A stretch of DNA of 64,000 nt from Gonatopus flavifemur (taxonomy: Eukaryota > Arthropoda > Insecta > Hymenoptera > Dryinidae), in assembly GCA_018340375.1 (NCBI GenBank), contig JAFFJZ010000047.1, positions 1 to 64,000 on the forward strand, read 5' to 3'. Under the pieces are notes generated by a model, which saw only the letters and a list, made by a program, of their open reading frames with translations, was not told the DNA's origin and did no database searches. Both the position numbers and the translations under genes were made by a program. Shown here one piece after another: positions 32,477 through 44,097 of the stretch; position 1 is the stretch's first letter; each line of letters begins with the position of its first letter.

Positions 32477-33415
32477 CAGAATGTATTCAGAAGATAGTTT
32501 TAATTTATATCATTCATCGAAACATTGATTGCCAAATTCTCGATGCATTGTCCCTTACAGAAAAATGTAAAGTTTACATTCTGACGAAGCAAAGAGTACA
32601 TTTTCCCTGCTACTCGCATTGAACAAAGTAATGTCTGCGAAAAATGTAAACTTTCTTGGATCTACGTTGAATTTTCTATGTTGCATACTGAGAATGTAAT
32701 ATTTATTGTGGCTGCATTCAATTTCCTGCGTTGTCTCTCGAAGATGTAATGTTTACGGTGTGGTCTTTGAATTTTCTTCGGAATATAAAATTTACAATTT
32801 TTTTCGCACCACGCCGAGAATTCCCTTAGAAAATGTAAAACTTGTGCACTTTCATATGAATTCCTCTCTTTTTTTGTCTCTCAGTGTGGAGGATGTTTTC
32901 GATGGACTCAAGGGGATACCAGCGATCCCTGACGATACAACCCGAGCCAAATCTTTTCTGACAGGATATTCGAAAATGAAGCAGTGAAATCGAAATATCG
33001 CTGTATAAAAACCATCTTTATTGTTTGAAAAAAGTGTATATAGAGCGATATTTTGATTGTATTGCTCCATTTTCGAATATTTTGTGAGAATAGTTTTGGT
33101 CGTGTCTTTTTCGAACCAATGGTTCTGGTCGAATCCGCAGGGGTCGTTGGTATCACTTCAAGGGGTGAAATCGGCTTCGAAATTTCAAAAAATTGATTGT
33201 TTTTTTATTTTTTGATCTGGTGATTCGAAATTTCAAGAATATTTCCCCGAAGTTCTGAAAGTCAATCGGAGTAAAAGTCTAAGAGAGGGAAGTTATCGTA
33301 TTCACTGCGAGGGCACTTTTTTTCGAGAAGTATCCGAAAATCAACCCCCATCGGCTAAGTTTTCAAAATTCTCAGTTCAAAATTTCGGAAAATATTGTTC
33401 AAAGGTTACTGTTCT
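32477..33415. other. Non-coding stretch with scattered ATGTAA motifs
   Basis: Between 32560 and 32850 the motif ATGTAA(A/T) recurs, often as ATGTAAAGTTTACAT-like palindromes, at irregular spacing. The rest shows nothing recognisable. Open frames are short. Confidence 0.35.
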
Positions 33416-33899
33416 ATATATCGGTCGAAATTGAGGAATAGTTGATTATCTCAAATCTTATATGTTCCAATGAAACATTTAACGTATGGATTTCCGACTT
33501 TGTACATAATGAAACGAAATAATGGATTTTCCATCTTGGTCTTATGAACAAAATAAACCAAAATATGCTTCCGATATCGTTTCAATATACCGATTTTGCG
33601 AAATCTATATATCAAAATGACATCGGAAGCATATTTTGGTTTATTTTGTGCATAAGACCAAGATGATCCTTTATTCCGTTTCATTATGCACAAAGTCAAA
33701 AATCCATGCGTTAAATATTTCATGGGAACATGTAAGAATCAAGATAATCGATTCCCAAGTAACACACGAATGTCCATAGCATGTTCTGCGAACCTTTTTA
33801 GTACATTGAATGTCCTATGCATGTGCTGTGAATATTCTCGGCATGCTTTCCGAATGTTGTGTGACTAGGGTTATTCCTCACTTTCGACCGATATATCGT
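33416..33899. repeat. Foldback element (ATATATCGGTCGAAA ends)
   Basis: Ends TATATATCGGTCGAAATTGA and the inverse TTTCGACCGATATATCG. Long inner arms pair CATCTTGGTCTTATG and AAACCAAAATATGCTTCCGA (33532-33578) with their inverses at about 33616-33665. The right arm holds an extra ~115 bp (about 33755-33865) bounded by AAGTAACACAC and GTTGTGTGACT, perhaps a nested insertion. Non-coding. Confidence 0.7.
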
Positions 33900-34024
33900 A
33901 TGCATCCCTAACTCTTCTAGATGCCTAAAACTTTGGATGAGAAATTCTTTTACACTATTGGAAAAAAAATTCAAAAAAATATGCTTTTTTGTTTCTGAAA
34001 CTTATATGTCACTCCCCTCAACAT

Positions 34025-34229
34025 ACACTGAGAGGAAAAAAGAATGAAGACATCGCGGACAATAGAAGATAATTTTTCGATATTCAATGAATTTGTATTC
34101 CAATGACGAAAATTACTATTCAAATAGTAATTTATTGAACTGATGTTGAGCAATTATCTTCTATTGTCTGCGATGTCTTCAATTTGTTAATGAAGATTGT
34201 GATTTTTACGCTTCCTTTCCTCTGAATGT
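34025..34229. repeat. ACACTGAGA-type MITE, 205 bp
   Basis: Ends ACACTGAGAGGAAA and TTTCCTCTGAATGT. Inside, GACATCGCGGACAATAG pairs with CTATTGTCTGCGATGTC. Same size class as the elements at 14083-14286 and 61928-62143. Confidence 0.75.
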
Positions 34230-35173
34230 TTATAGTTTTACTGCAAGAACAATAAAACTATCAAATTTCAGTATTTCCACTGCGAACTTTTGGTGAACTT
34301 ACTACGGATATTCTACAGCGATGATCTTTTGTCCCGAATTGACAATCATTTTTGTGAATATTGATAATCTCGATTTTTTCATGTACGAAATTATCATTCA
34401 TTTCAGTTGCCGCGCCTTCTTGGTTTTAGAAGCGATTTCCAATGGAGATTTTATATTTTCAAACGCGGTTTTGACAATTTTTCAATGATTTATATTAAAA
34501 AATTGGGTAAGTTTTCAACTCATGATACTGTTCTAGGAAGTATTTGAAGATATGAAACTGAAACTAGCAGATGACGTAGACTCTAGCTAATTGCAAAATT
34601 TTCGTAGAATGATGAAACCTGTATCAATGAAATTTGTGGATCCTAATCTCTGAGAATGTGTACTTTAGAAAAATTCAAATGCACATTGGCTCGGTTCAAT
34701 ATACGCTGTCTGCTGGTTCACGTCTGCCAGCTTCATTTTGAAGATTCCTAATGAATATCATAAAAGATATGACCGAAGATATATTTGAACAGACATATTA
34801 CAAAAATTGAAGATATTCTTTGTTTCATCCTATAAATTCCCGTTTTCTCAAAAAATCCTCGTAAATTTCCGGGATTTTTCCCGAGTGAAAAAAATTCCCG
34901 TATAATTTCCGAATTGCTCGGATGCTAGACACCCTGCCATTTATAACTGGTCGGATGATATTCTTGAATATACCTGACATTCAGTAATTAATGCAATGAA
35001 AATAAGATTACTTCAGACAAAAAAACGCAATCTTTCTACAAGTAAAACTTTTTTTATTGGTCCGATAGCTATTCGATCGCTATGATATATATTCATTCTG
35101 ATATCCACGTAGATCCAGAAAGGGCATTCGATATTATGGCTGTTAGAAAGAAGCGCAAACCACTCCTACAACC
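34230..35173. other. Non-coding stretch with one repeat end
   Basis: AT-rich. At about 34860-34936, TTTCCGGGATTTTTCCCG motifs end in GCTAGACACCCTG, the same end as at 9032-9043. Nothing else recognised. Confidence 0.4.
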
Positions 35174-36836
35174 TAGGGATGGGCGATGCTAGACACACGG
35201 AAAAAAATGAACCTTTAATTTTACCGGAGCTCCGGTTACTATATGGACAGCAAGGAATATCTGTCATCTTTACCGCACGGAGAAAATTTATAGTAAAAAT
35301 TAATATATTTATATCGCAGCCGTGGGATATACTTTATTGTGGCAGGAAGAACCATGAGTATGCGACAGATTACCACAACTCTTCTTGAATTCAACATGCG
35401 GGGTAAAAGGAAGATACAAAGTTATAGTTCCTATCGTCATACACGGAGAAAACTGAATAGTGATATCAATCAAACCAATGGTAACTCGTACTGAACAATT
35501 TAGTGAAATATGGACAGACCAAATGTTTAGTATTAGAAACCGGATGCACATACAATCCATGTCACCATAACAAGTCAAATTAATTTTACTAAACTTGTAT
35601 TTCATTCGATTACCCAAGCATTGTTATTCGTACCAAACAGTGAATGGTCGCATGATTGATTCCACCACACAAATCATCTATTCCGCGGAATGAACATGAT
35701 AATTTTTACTAAACAATAATATGAATTCGATTCAATAATAAAAAAATTTTGTTATATTATGGAGGTTGTTAATGTTGTCTGTAGGAACAATTTCCCAGAG
35801 CAGCAAAAATTTTGATTGCTTGACACTCATTACTATTTAGTTGAGCGTCAGGTTGTAGCATCGAACATCGATTGCATATAACATTCAGGAAGCTGAAATC
35901 GGGAATCGAACCTCAACATCCTGCCTACCTAACTAGCTACCTACCTACACCTAACGCGTATACCACTTGAGCTAAACTGAACATATAATAATACTGGCTT
36001 TGCGTATCTGTTATAAGTGTTTGGAGAACTTATGATCAGAGGAAACTGTTGAAACAATTTTGGATTATCTAAATAAATTGATTTTGTGAAGTGTTGATTA
36101 TTAAGACGAGAATTATGATAGGCATATTCCATATACGAGTTGTCATCGACTCCTTCCCTGCCATTAACACATTTATGAGGGAAAGAAATCGTTTATAAAC
36201 AAAACAGTGTCGGTAAGCGAGGAGAGTTCGTATATTCGGTTACGTTCGACTGGTTTCGGTTCACTCCGCTCGAACGCGTTAATTGAAACGGATAAAATAG
36301 TTATTACTACTGAACAGCGTAGTCGAGGCAATTGAGTCAGTCAAACTAACTATACCATCCGTAATATTGATCATACATGGACTACTGTACCATTTTGTTG
36401 AAATCACCAATCTTTACTAAATTATATTTAGTAGAATAAAATGATTGCTTAATGTTTTCAGCGAAACAAGGTTTCACTAAACGATAATGGTGAACGTCAC
36501 TATTCCAGTTTTCTCCGTGTAACCGAGTATATCCCACAGGTACGATACTGCGTGTAATAATCTTTAATATAAACTTTTCTCTGTGCGGAATTCTGGTTAA
36601 ATTTACCGGCAACTTGGGTATTCTAACAAGAATTCCGGTAAAGGTGACGGATATTCCTTGCTGTCCATATAGTAACCAGAGCTCTGGTGAAATTACAAGT
36701 TCATTTTTTTCCGTGCAGTATCGATAATTTTCATACAACTTTCATACAATTTTTGTCGATATTTTATCAAATTCAATATACACAAGACAAATTTTCTATA
36801 AAAAGTATCGATGCTGTCAAGTATCGCCCATCCCTA
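35174..36836. repeat. hAT-type foldback element with 8-bp target duplication
   Basis: A 1.66-kb element with ends TAGGGATGGGCGATGCT and AAGTATCGCCCATCCCTA. The flanking 8-mers CTACAACC (35166-35173) and CTCCAGCC (36837-36844) match at 6 of 8 positions. The arms share long blocks, for example GGTTACTATATGGACAGCAA. A second inverted pair, ACACGGAGAAAACTG at about 35453 and its inverse ending near 36521, suggests a nested element. A tRNA-like sequence sits in the interior (35893-35980). No transposase. Confidence 0.75.
35893..35980 (-). tRNA. tRNA-like sequence (pseudo-tRNA or SINE head)
   Basis: On the minus strand an A-box-like TAGCTCAAGTGGTA (35961-35974) and a B box GGTTCGATTCC (35902-35912) lie about 62 nt apart. 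Normal tRNAs have about 44. The extra length is a run of TAGG repeats (TAGGTAGGTAGC) where the anticodon arm should be. It is therefore not a working tRNA; it may drive Pol III transcription or derive from a SINE. Confidence 0.5.
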
Positions 36837-37320
36837 CTCCAGCCATCGCGATGATGATGTATCATTCATATTATAAATTAATTATGACAAATTATCCTAA
36901 TTCGAGTCGTGAACTTATGGATGGAAATAAAACGCGGCAAGCATACACTGTGAAAAATATTTGTGAATTTCTAAGAAGAAAAGTACGGTGAAAAACTTAT
37001 GGATTTGTAAATTTTCAGATTATTTGGGAATCCACAAATTTTTAGTAAATTTCCAATCAACTTTGGTGACTTCCCAAAAAATGTTTTTCAACTGACCAAA
37101 CCTGTTTGAGATTTCACGGAAATTGTTTGTAAATTTACTGAAAAATGTTAGGTAAAAAACTCCCAAACTTTTATTGGAGTTTTTTTCACAGTGGAAATGA
37201 GCATTTGTTCATTGAACTACTCGTACGAACGTGACTTGCTTTTACATCCCTTGTAGAAAGATTTTCAATAAAAAATACATCTAAAATATATAATTTATAT
37301 ATAATTATACATATCATATA
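36837..37320. other. Non-coding spacer
   Basis: AT-rich sequence between two elements, including TATATAATTATA-type repeats near 37290. CACTGTGAAAAATATTTGTG near 36947 and an approximate inverse near 37190 may mark a small MITE, not established. Confidence 0.35.
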
Positions 37321-37802
37321 CAGGGTGGTCCATTAGAAGTGATATAGTCAAATATTTCGGAAACTATCAAAGATAGGAAAAAATGTTCCAGATAAAAAGT
37401 TTAGAGTTCCAAGGGGGAAGTATGATGCTGACCTTGAAAAATCCCTCAGAGGTCATTTTGAAGGTCATTTAGAGGTCAAGATGGTTCTTTCGCATCATGG
37501 CATGGGAAAGCTGGTTTCAAACCCTTCACGTAACACTGGTAATGGACCCCTTCCCGCCCATGACCAGTGTTCCGTAAAGAGTTTGAAACCAGCTTGACTA
37601 TGACATGATGAAAAAAATGGGAGTTCCATAAAAAAAAACCATGCTGACCACTAAATGACCTTCAAAATGACCTCTGGAGGATTTTTCAAGGTCAGCATCA
37701 TACTTCCCCCTTGGAACCCTAAGCTTTTTATCTGGAACATTTTTTTCCATCTCCACTAATTTTTGAGATATTTGACTGTATCACTTCAAATGGACCACCC
37801 TG
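37321..37802. repeat. Palindromic MITE related to the DD41D mariners
   Basis: A 482-bp element flanked by TA (37319-37320, 37803-37804) with ends CAGGGTGGTCCATTAGAAGT and its imperfect inverse. The arms cover nearly the whole element. AGGTCA occurs at 37450, 37462 and 37473 in the left arm, with inverse copies in the right. Ends and AGGTCA content resemble the mariners at 14480 and 49887, so it is likely a non-autonomous relative. Confidence 0.8.
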
Positions 37803-38170
37803 TAAATAAGCGGTATTGAATTATATATAACATATAAATAGTTTCGAAAATTTGTTCACTCGAGATGTTTTACAGCAATGGTGCGCACACTCCGGATGAA
37901 AATCATAGATACGTACCTAATATCCCTAGTGGAAATAAATCATATATGACCCATATATGACCCATATATGACCCATATAGGATCCATATATGATTCCCAC
38001 AAAACATATATGGCCATATATGCCCCATATATGACACATATTTGACCCATATATGCGCCATATATGTGGCCGAAGTCTCATCAGTGATACATATGGAGCA
38101 TATATGGTACCGCGCGCAACATATATGTTTGCAGGAAACTGTCAAAAACATATATGATCCATATTTGGTA

Positions 38171-39076
38171 TAATTATTTGCTATGTATGGATCATTTTAT
38201 ATCGGATTCTCCAAGAGTTCATAAATATTCTTGAAATGGTTATCCCGAATTCTCTGTTGAAAAATGTGAGAAACGCATCATTTGTTTCTTTTTTTCTTAT
38301 TCCATTATGATTCCAGGTTTACAACATATGTCGAAGTTCTTGGTTTCTAAGACCCACTTTTTTTCAAATGCCTGTATCTTGGAAAGCTTTCAATACAAAA
38401 AATTATTACCAAGGCATGGAACTTAGGATTTTGCGTCAACTTTTCACAAAGTCGAGAGAAAATTTCTTTCCAAGGACGTATTCTGCCGTAATTCGACGAT
38501 GGAAGTGAAAAGAGTATTTTATTCAAATTCGAATACGTTTGATTTTCAAATTCCACAAGCAAAACTACTTTCTGGAACATAACGATGATTTTCGTTTCGT
38601 TTTCGAAAATGTCACTCCACTGCATTCGAGAGATCTGGACAAAACAAGGGCGGCCTGAGAACTCCGCGTGCTCGATTATTCAAGATTTGTAATGCAGCAT
38701 AGATACGAGACATTTCATGGACGGATTGATGTGTAATTTCAAGTTATTGAGTTATCTTTTCTGTCTTATTTTATTTGTTTTCCTTGAATGTCATAGAAAA
38801 TTACCATTTTCAGAACTGAACCAAAAGTATTGCTATGCACCATAGATCGATCGTGTTTGTTCGATAAAAAAATTAACCCGTTGAGGTCACACTTCAAAGT
38901 ACTTACGTAATTGGTTACACAGGGTCTTTCAGACCCCAAACCAAAGCAACAGATGCCATTCACGCAGTCTTTCAAATATTGTTGGAGATTTCTCGGTAAA
39001 ATCTACATCTCGGTGTCTTTGACAATAACAGAAGGCAGCACAAATTGAAACTCCCGACAAGCACTGTAAGCTACCC
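38171..39076. other. Interior of the foldback, nothing recognised
   Basis: About 0.9 kb of sequence between foldback arms with no gene, RNA or repeat end that I can identify. Confidence 0.35.
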
Positions 39077-39294
39077 TGACGAAAATTTTTGTCATACTTT
39101 CTCATAATTTCTCATTGTCCCAATTCATGGAGAAAATATGAGAAAGAACAATAGAATCCCTCATATTTTCTCCATGAATTGGGACAATGAGAAATTATGA
39201 GAAATTATGAGAAAGAACAATAGAATTCCTCATATTTTCTCCATGAATTGGGGCAATGAGAAATTATGAGAAATGATGACAAGAATTTTCGTCA
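39077..39294. repeat. Hairpin MITE with a duplicated arm
   Basis: Ends TGACGAAAATTTTTGTCA and TGACAAGAATTTTCGTCA. Inside, AATTCATGGAGAAAATATGAG and its inverse form a near-perfect hairpin, and the right half is present twice in tandem (about 39140-39210 and 39210-39280). Confidence 0.75.
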
Positions 39295-39835
39295 CGGTAC
39301 GGAACCACACACTCCCCGTAGAGCCTCTTGGATTCCTGGTGATCTTAAAGGGCCGAAAATGTCCAAATTCGAATAAACTACCATTTTTACTTCCACCGTA
39401 GGAATTCCACTAGACACAAATTGGAAAAAAAAATTTCACTCGAATTTTTGAAAAGTTCAGAAAAAATCCCAACTTTTATGCCTTATCAGTAATTCTGTGT
39501 GTTGAGACCTTTTCGAGATACACGCATTCAAAAAGAACTGGATTTGTCAAAACTAAAAGCTCTGACACATTGTAAACCGGTGAACACAATAAAATAAAAA
39601 AGAGCAAACAAACAAATTTGACAAATATCTCATATTTTTCAACGAAGAATTCAAAACCAATTATTTTAAAAATATTGAGGAATTCATTGTGAATCTGACT
39701 CGCAATAACTCATATATGTTTTATATGTGATCCACAATTGTTGATCTACCAATTCGGAGTTCATATATGAGCCATATATGGTTTTCAAGAATGAGCGGGG
39801 ATTCATATACGTGAAAGAAGTCGCTTCTTTCAAGC

Positions 39836-39917
39836 GACCGGCGGTGGCTCCAGTGGAAGGGGGATGGAGTCCGGTCCCAACGAACCGCGTTCAATTCTCG
39901 TAGGAGAGACTTTTTTT
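39836..39917 (+). tRNA. tRNA-like sequence with Pol III boxes and T-run
   Basis: A-box-like TGGCTCCAGTGG (39845-39856) and B-box-like GCGTTCAATTCTC (39887-39899), about 42 nt apart, close to normal tRNA spacing. A run of seven T (39911-39917) follows, which would terminate Pol III. I could not fold a clean acceptor stem, so a SINE head or pseudo-tRNA is more likely than a working gene. Confidence 0.45.
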
Positions 39918-40063
39918 ATACCCCTATGTATATGGGTCATATATGGATCATATATGTTTGGATTACTCATAACATATATGATCTATATATGGTTTATATA
40001 TGGGGCATATATGGGTCATATGTGGGTCATATATGGTGCGTTTCCACTAGGGATGTACAAGAA

Positions 40064-41049
40064 ATTGTTAAATGTATAAGTGAATAGTTGCATTGCTGCC
40101 AGAAGCGCTGCCTTGATTTTGTTCGCTGGGCGTTTTTCACTGATACCTCATATGGATACATCGTACATCACAAGGGTTCCAACCATGTGTCCGAAAGATT
40201 GTTAGAATATTTTCATGACATGCATTCGCATCAGCTAAATACATTCAATGTATCTCCATAGTATGTTCACGAAAATGAACGTTCTATGAACATGTAATGG
40301 AATGTCTTTTGCTGCATCAAATGAAAATGACCAAGTAGCATTTCGACAATATTTCATCACTTTCGTGATATATGACATTTAAAATATCAGTACGGATGAA
40401 CACTGTTTAATCGTTTGGTGGGACAATATTCCCTCACTATGTTCTTCTCATATGAGAGAATGTACTGTTCCCAAGGACACAACACAACGTTGTTCAACGT
40501 AGTGAAGGAGTCATATGTTTGAAGAGGAAGAACTAACGTTGAACACCACGTCATTTGAAAATTGATTACAATGTGCACTGTAAAAAATATTTATGTACAT
40601 TAAGTTTGAATCGTGTCTCGAACCGAATTCCGTACCGAAAGTTCGTGCGAGGAGAATAGAGTGGCCCCACTTTTCAGTACAGTACCCATCCGATTTCCTT
40701 CCGCTCGATTTCCTTTCACTTCTCCGCCTGACAAGCTCGAACGCTCCCCCCACCACATCCACTTGATCACGGGTCGGACAATACGCTTACTAGACGTTCG
40801 ATTTTCTTCCGCAGATCAATCGTTAATTTTGGGCTGAGAACTTCTTGTGCAGGTGAAACAACAAGAAGTGGAAATGATTTATTCAAATAGTCATAAAATG
40901 ATGGAAAGTGAATTGATGAAACTCCCACACGCTTACCCAGACGCAGTATATTTTCCAGCTATCAAAAAGTTCAAGTGATATATTCATTGCCTCATCAAAA
41001 ATTATGTGATTCATATCGGTATTTCACTACATCTATATAATCACGGTGT
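40064..41049. other. Non-coding stretch upstream of the RTE LINE
   Basis: About 1 kb with no recognised gene. GGGCTGAGAACTTCTTGTGCAG near 40831 and ACAACAAGAAGTGG near 40858 form a short hairpin. I looked here for the missing left end of copy C (TTAGACCGGAGCG) and did not find it. Confidence 0.35.
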
Positions 41050-43883
41050 ATGGTGGGGAATTTTAGATCACTGAGGCAAGCGGGAAAATTAGAAAATTTG
41101 AAATTAGAAATGAATAGGTTGAATATAGACGTAATGGGGATTAGCGAAATGAGATGGCCACAAGAGGGCGATTTCTGGAGTGGGGATTATAGAATAATTC
41201 ATACAGGATCAAAGAACGGTCAAGCAGGTGTAGGAATTGTAATGCATAAAAGAGTAGGAAATAGAATAGAAAATTATTTGCAACATAATGAACGTGTGAT
41301 GATGGTTAGAATCAGAACAAAACCGGTAGACACAGTCATAGTCCAAGTATACATGCCCACATCTGCATATTCGGAGGAAGATATTGAAAAAACGTACGAA
41401 GAAATAGAAGAAGTGATAGAATATGTGAAGGGAGAAGAGAATTTGATAGTGATGGGGGATTGGAATGCGGTAGTAGGACAAGGAAAAGAGGACAACATTA
41501 TAGGAGATTTCGCGTTAGGGAGGAGGAACGATAGAGGACAACGTTTAGTCGAATTTTGTGAAAATCATAAGATGGTTATCACAAACACTTTATTCGAAAA
41601 TCATCCAAGAAGAATCTACACTTGGAAAATGCCAGGAGATACAGCAAGATACCAAATTGATTACATATTAGTGAAACAAAGATTTAGAAACCAAGTGAAA
41701 AACTGTAAAACTTATCCCGGTGCAGATATAGATAGTGATCATAATATGTTGATGATGAAATGTTCTCTGAAATTCAAATCTCTGAAGAAGAAAAGGAAAA
41801 TGCAGAAAAGATGGAATTTGAAGAACCTCAAGCAAAACAAACACATGAGGCATTCGAGAAAATGTTGGATGAAAAATTGGGAGATCAAAAGAGAAAGACT
41901 TGGGAATAGAGAGGAGATGGACAAAGATGAAGGGAATATAAGAGAATGTGCGGATAAGATTTTGAAGAATGATGGAGTAGAAGCTAAAAACCCATGGATA
42001 ACGGGAGAAATTTTAGAATTGATAAATGAAAGAAGAAAATACAAGAATAATGATAGCCAAGAAGGCCAGCAACGATACAAATCATTGAGGAATAAAATAA
42101 TAAGAGAATCAAGGAAAGCAAAAGAACAGTGGTTAGAAGAGAAATGTCAGGAAATAGAAATAAGATTGCATTTAGGAAAAATAGATGAAGCATATAGAAT
42201 TATTAAAAGATTTTTCGGACAAATGAAATCTAGAAGCAATAAGATTAGAAACTCTCTAGGACGACAATTGATAAAAACGGAAGAGAAAATAGAACAGTGG
42301 ATCAATCATTTGGAAGACTTGTATAGAGGAAACGATGATATAGCACTATTAGAGAAGGAGGAGGATGTAGATGAGGAAGAATTGGGAGATTCGATATTGA
42401 GATCAGAATTCGACAAGGCTTTGAAAGAATTGAAAAATAATAAAGCGCCAGGCATAGATGGCATAAGTGCGGACCTTATAAAAGCCTCCAGTGAAGGAAC
42501 TCGCGACGCACTGTTTCAATTGATTAGAGATATGTACGAAAAAGGAGAAGTACCGGAAGATTTCCAAAAGAATAAAATTGTCGCTATCCCGAAAAAACAA
42601 GGGGCAGACAAATGCGAGAACTACAGAACGATCAGTTTAACTTCACATGCTTCGAAAATACTGACCAAAATTATATACAGGAGGATGGAAAATAAAAGAG
42701 AGAGTAGATTGGCAGAGGATCAGTTTGGTTTTAGAAAAAATAGGGGAACGCGAGAAGCAATCTTAGCACTCAGGGCAGTAATAGAGAAAAGGATAGCGCT
42801 GAAGAAATCTGTGTACATAGGTTTTGTAGATATACAAAAGGCTTTCGATAATGTGGACTGGGAGAAGATGTTTGCGATCCTGAAGAAGGTGGGAATAAAT
42901 TATAAAGATAGAAGAATAATATACGAATTATATAAGAATCAAAGTGCAATAATAGACATAGAGGGTCAGGAAGGGGAAGCACAAATAAGAAGAGGGGTGA
43001 GACAAGGATGCTCATTATCGCCACTGATGTTCAATTTATATATAGAAGAAGCAATGAACAAAGTGAAGGAGGAAATTCAATCGAAATTACAGATTCAGGG
43101 AGAAAATATAAGTATGTTGAGATTCGCGGATGACATAGCTATATTGGCCACGAGTAGTACTGAGTTAGAAAATATTCTCAACACCATGAGAACAATATTA
43201 TTGGAAAACTATTGTATGAATATAAATAAAGACAAAACAAAATTCATGATGTGTACAGCAGCGAAAACATCTAGAAGAACGAGAATCAAAATAGATACCG
43301 AGGCAATTGAACAGGTGAAAGAATTCAAATATCTAGGAAGCATAATTACAGAGAACGGCAAAAGCGAAAGAGATATAAGAGCAAGAATAGCACAAGGGAA
43401 ACAGGCTTTTTATCAAAAGAGACAGTTATTATGCTCAAAAATATAAGCTTGGAAGTAAGGAAGAAATTCTTGAAAAGTTACGTTTGGAGCACAGCATTAT
43501 ATGGTTGCGAAACTTGGACAATGGGGAAAACTGATCAACGAAGACTTGAAGCTTTTGAAATGTGGTGTTATAGGAGGATGCTCAGAATAAAATGGATAGA
43601 CAAAGTCAAAAATGAAGAAGTACTCGAGCAGATAAATGAAGAAAGAAATCTTTTGAAACACATCGTGAAAAGGAGAAGCAATCTTATAGGACACACATTA
43701 CGGCATGAGAGTTTATTGAAAACAATATTGGAAGGGAAAATGAATGGTAAAACTGGTAAAGGTAGACCTAGAGCAAGTTATATGAAGCAAATCGTACAAG
43801 ACAAGGGATGTAGTAGATATGTAGAAATTAAACGTTTGGCGGATAATAGACAGGGGTGGAGGGTTTCATCAAACCAGTCGTAA
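41050..43883 (+). pseudogene. RTE-type endonuclease-reverse transcriptase, one frameshift
   Basis: The enzyme would nick target DNA and copy the LINE RNA in place. The apurinic-endonuclease-like domain occupies about residues 1-240: ISEMRW near 32, MGDWNAVVG near 136, DSDHNML near 228. Reverse transcriptase begins with KAPGIDG near 465, then FVDIQKAFDNVDW near 590, GVRQGCSLSP near 655 and the active site RFADDIAIL near 692. At 43440 the frame breaks at CTCAAAAATATA: the first frame stops at 43446 and the homologous protein continues as KNISLEVRKKF in the frame of 43431-43883. One more A in the run of five would join the two parts. Otherwise it is open throughout, so the copy may be young, or the break may be a sequencing error. 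Confidence 0.88.
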
Positions 43884-43911
43884 GACTGAGTACTCCATGA
43901 TGATGATGATC
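41050..43911 (+). mobile_element. RTE-type LINE, nearly complete
   Basis: A non-LTR retrotransposon with endonuclease and reverse transcriptase in one protein, ending in a short (ATG)n tail (CCATGATGATGATGAT, to about 43911). The protein architecture and its C-terminal region (ALYGCETWT, EAFEMWCYRRMLRI, KRLADNRQGWR) resemble the RTE/BovB group. The 5' boundary and target duplication are not visible, and a few N-terminal residues may be lost. One frameshift interrupts it. Confidence 0.85.
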
Positions 43912-44097
43912 TAGGATGTTTAGTGCATCAGGTTGACGTGGAAATATTCATATTAGAACGAACCAATTTAACAATATTGGATTGTCTTTGAGTGACGAAT
44001 ATAATTTCGAGAATTTATTGAAACTTCAAGAATTTTTGAACAATAATACGAATCTTACAATATCAGGTGTGACCAATCACCTCTCTTGATCTTGATT
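43912..44097 (+). other. Short region upstream of the copy C gene
   Basis: Between the LINE tail and the copy C ATG. TCTTGATCTTGATTATG echoes the TTCTTGATTAT of the copy B upstream repeats. No TIR is seen, so the left end of copy C is lost or displaced. Confidence 0.45.

Larger units (their letters stand above)
37915..40063. repeat. Foldback element with arrays of an 11-bp CATATATGACC repeat
   Basis: Left arm from TCCCTAGTGGAAA (37915) into CATATATGACC units repeated every 11 bp (to about 38170). The right arm (about 39700-40063) carries the inverse GGGTCATATATGG units and ends TTTCCACTAGGGA. Between the arms are ~1.5 kb of unrelated DNA, a 218-bp hairpin element (39077-39294) and a tRNA-like sequence (39836-39917). 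I see no clear target duplication. Non-coding; the frames across the arrays are repeat artefacts. Confidence 0.7.

Noticed and set aside
32560..32850. Scattered ATGTAAA/TTTACAT motifs as a regulatory array
   Set aside because: Spacing is irregular and the motif is AT-rich, so chance or an old repeat is as likely.
37915..38170. CRISPR-like regular repeats
   Set aside because: The 11-bp units are contiguous without spacers, palindromic, and lie in a eukaryotic foldback element.
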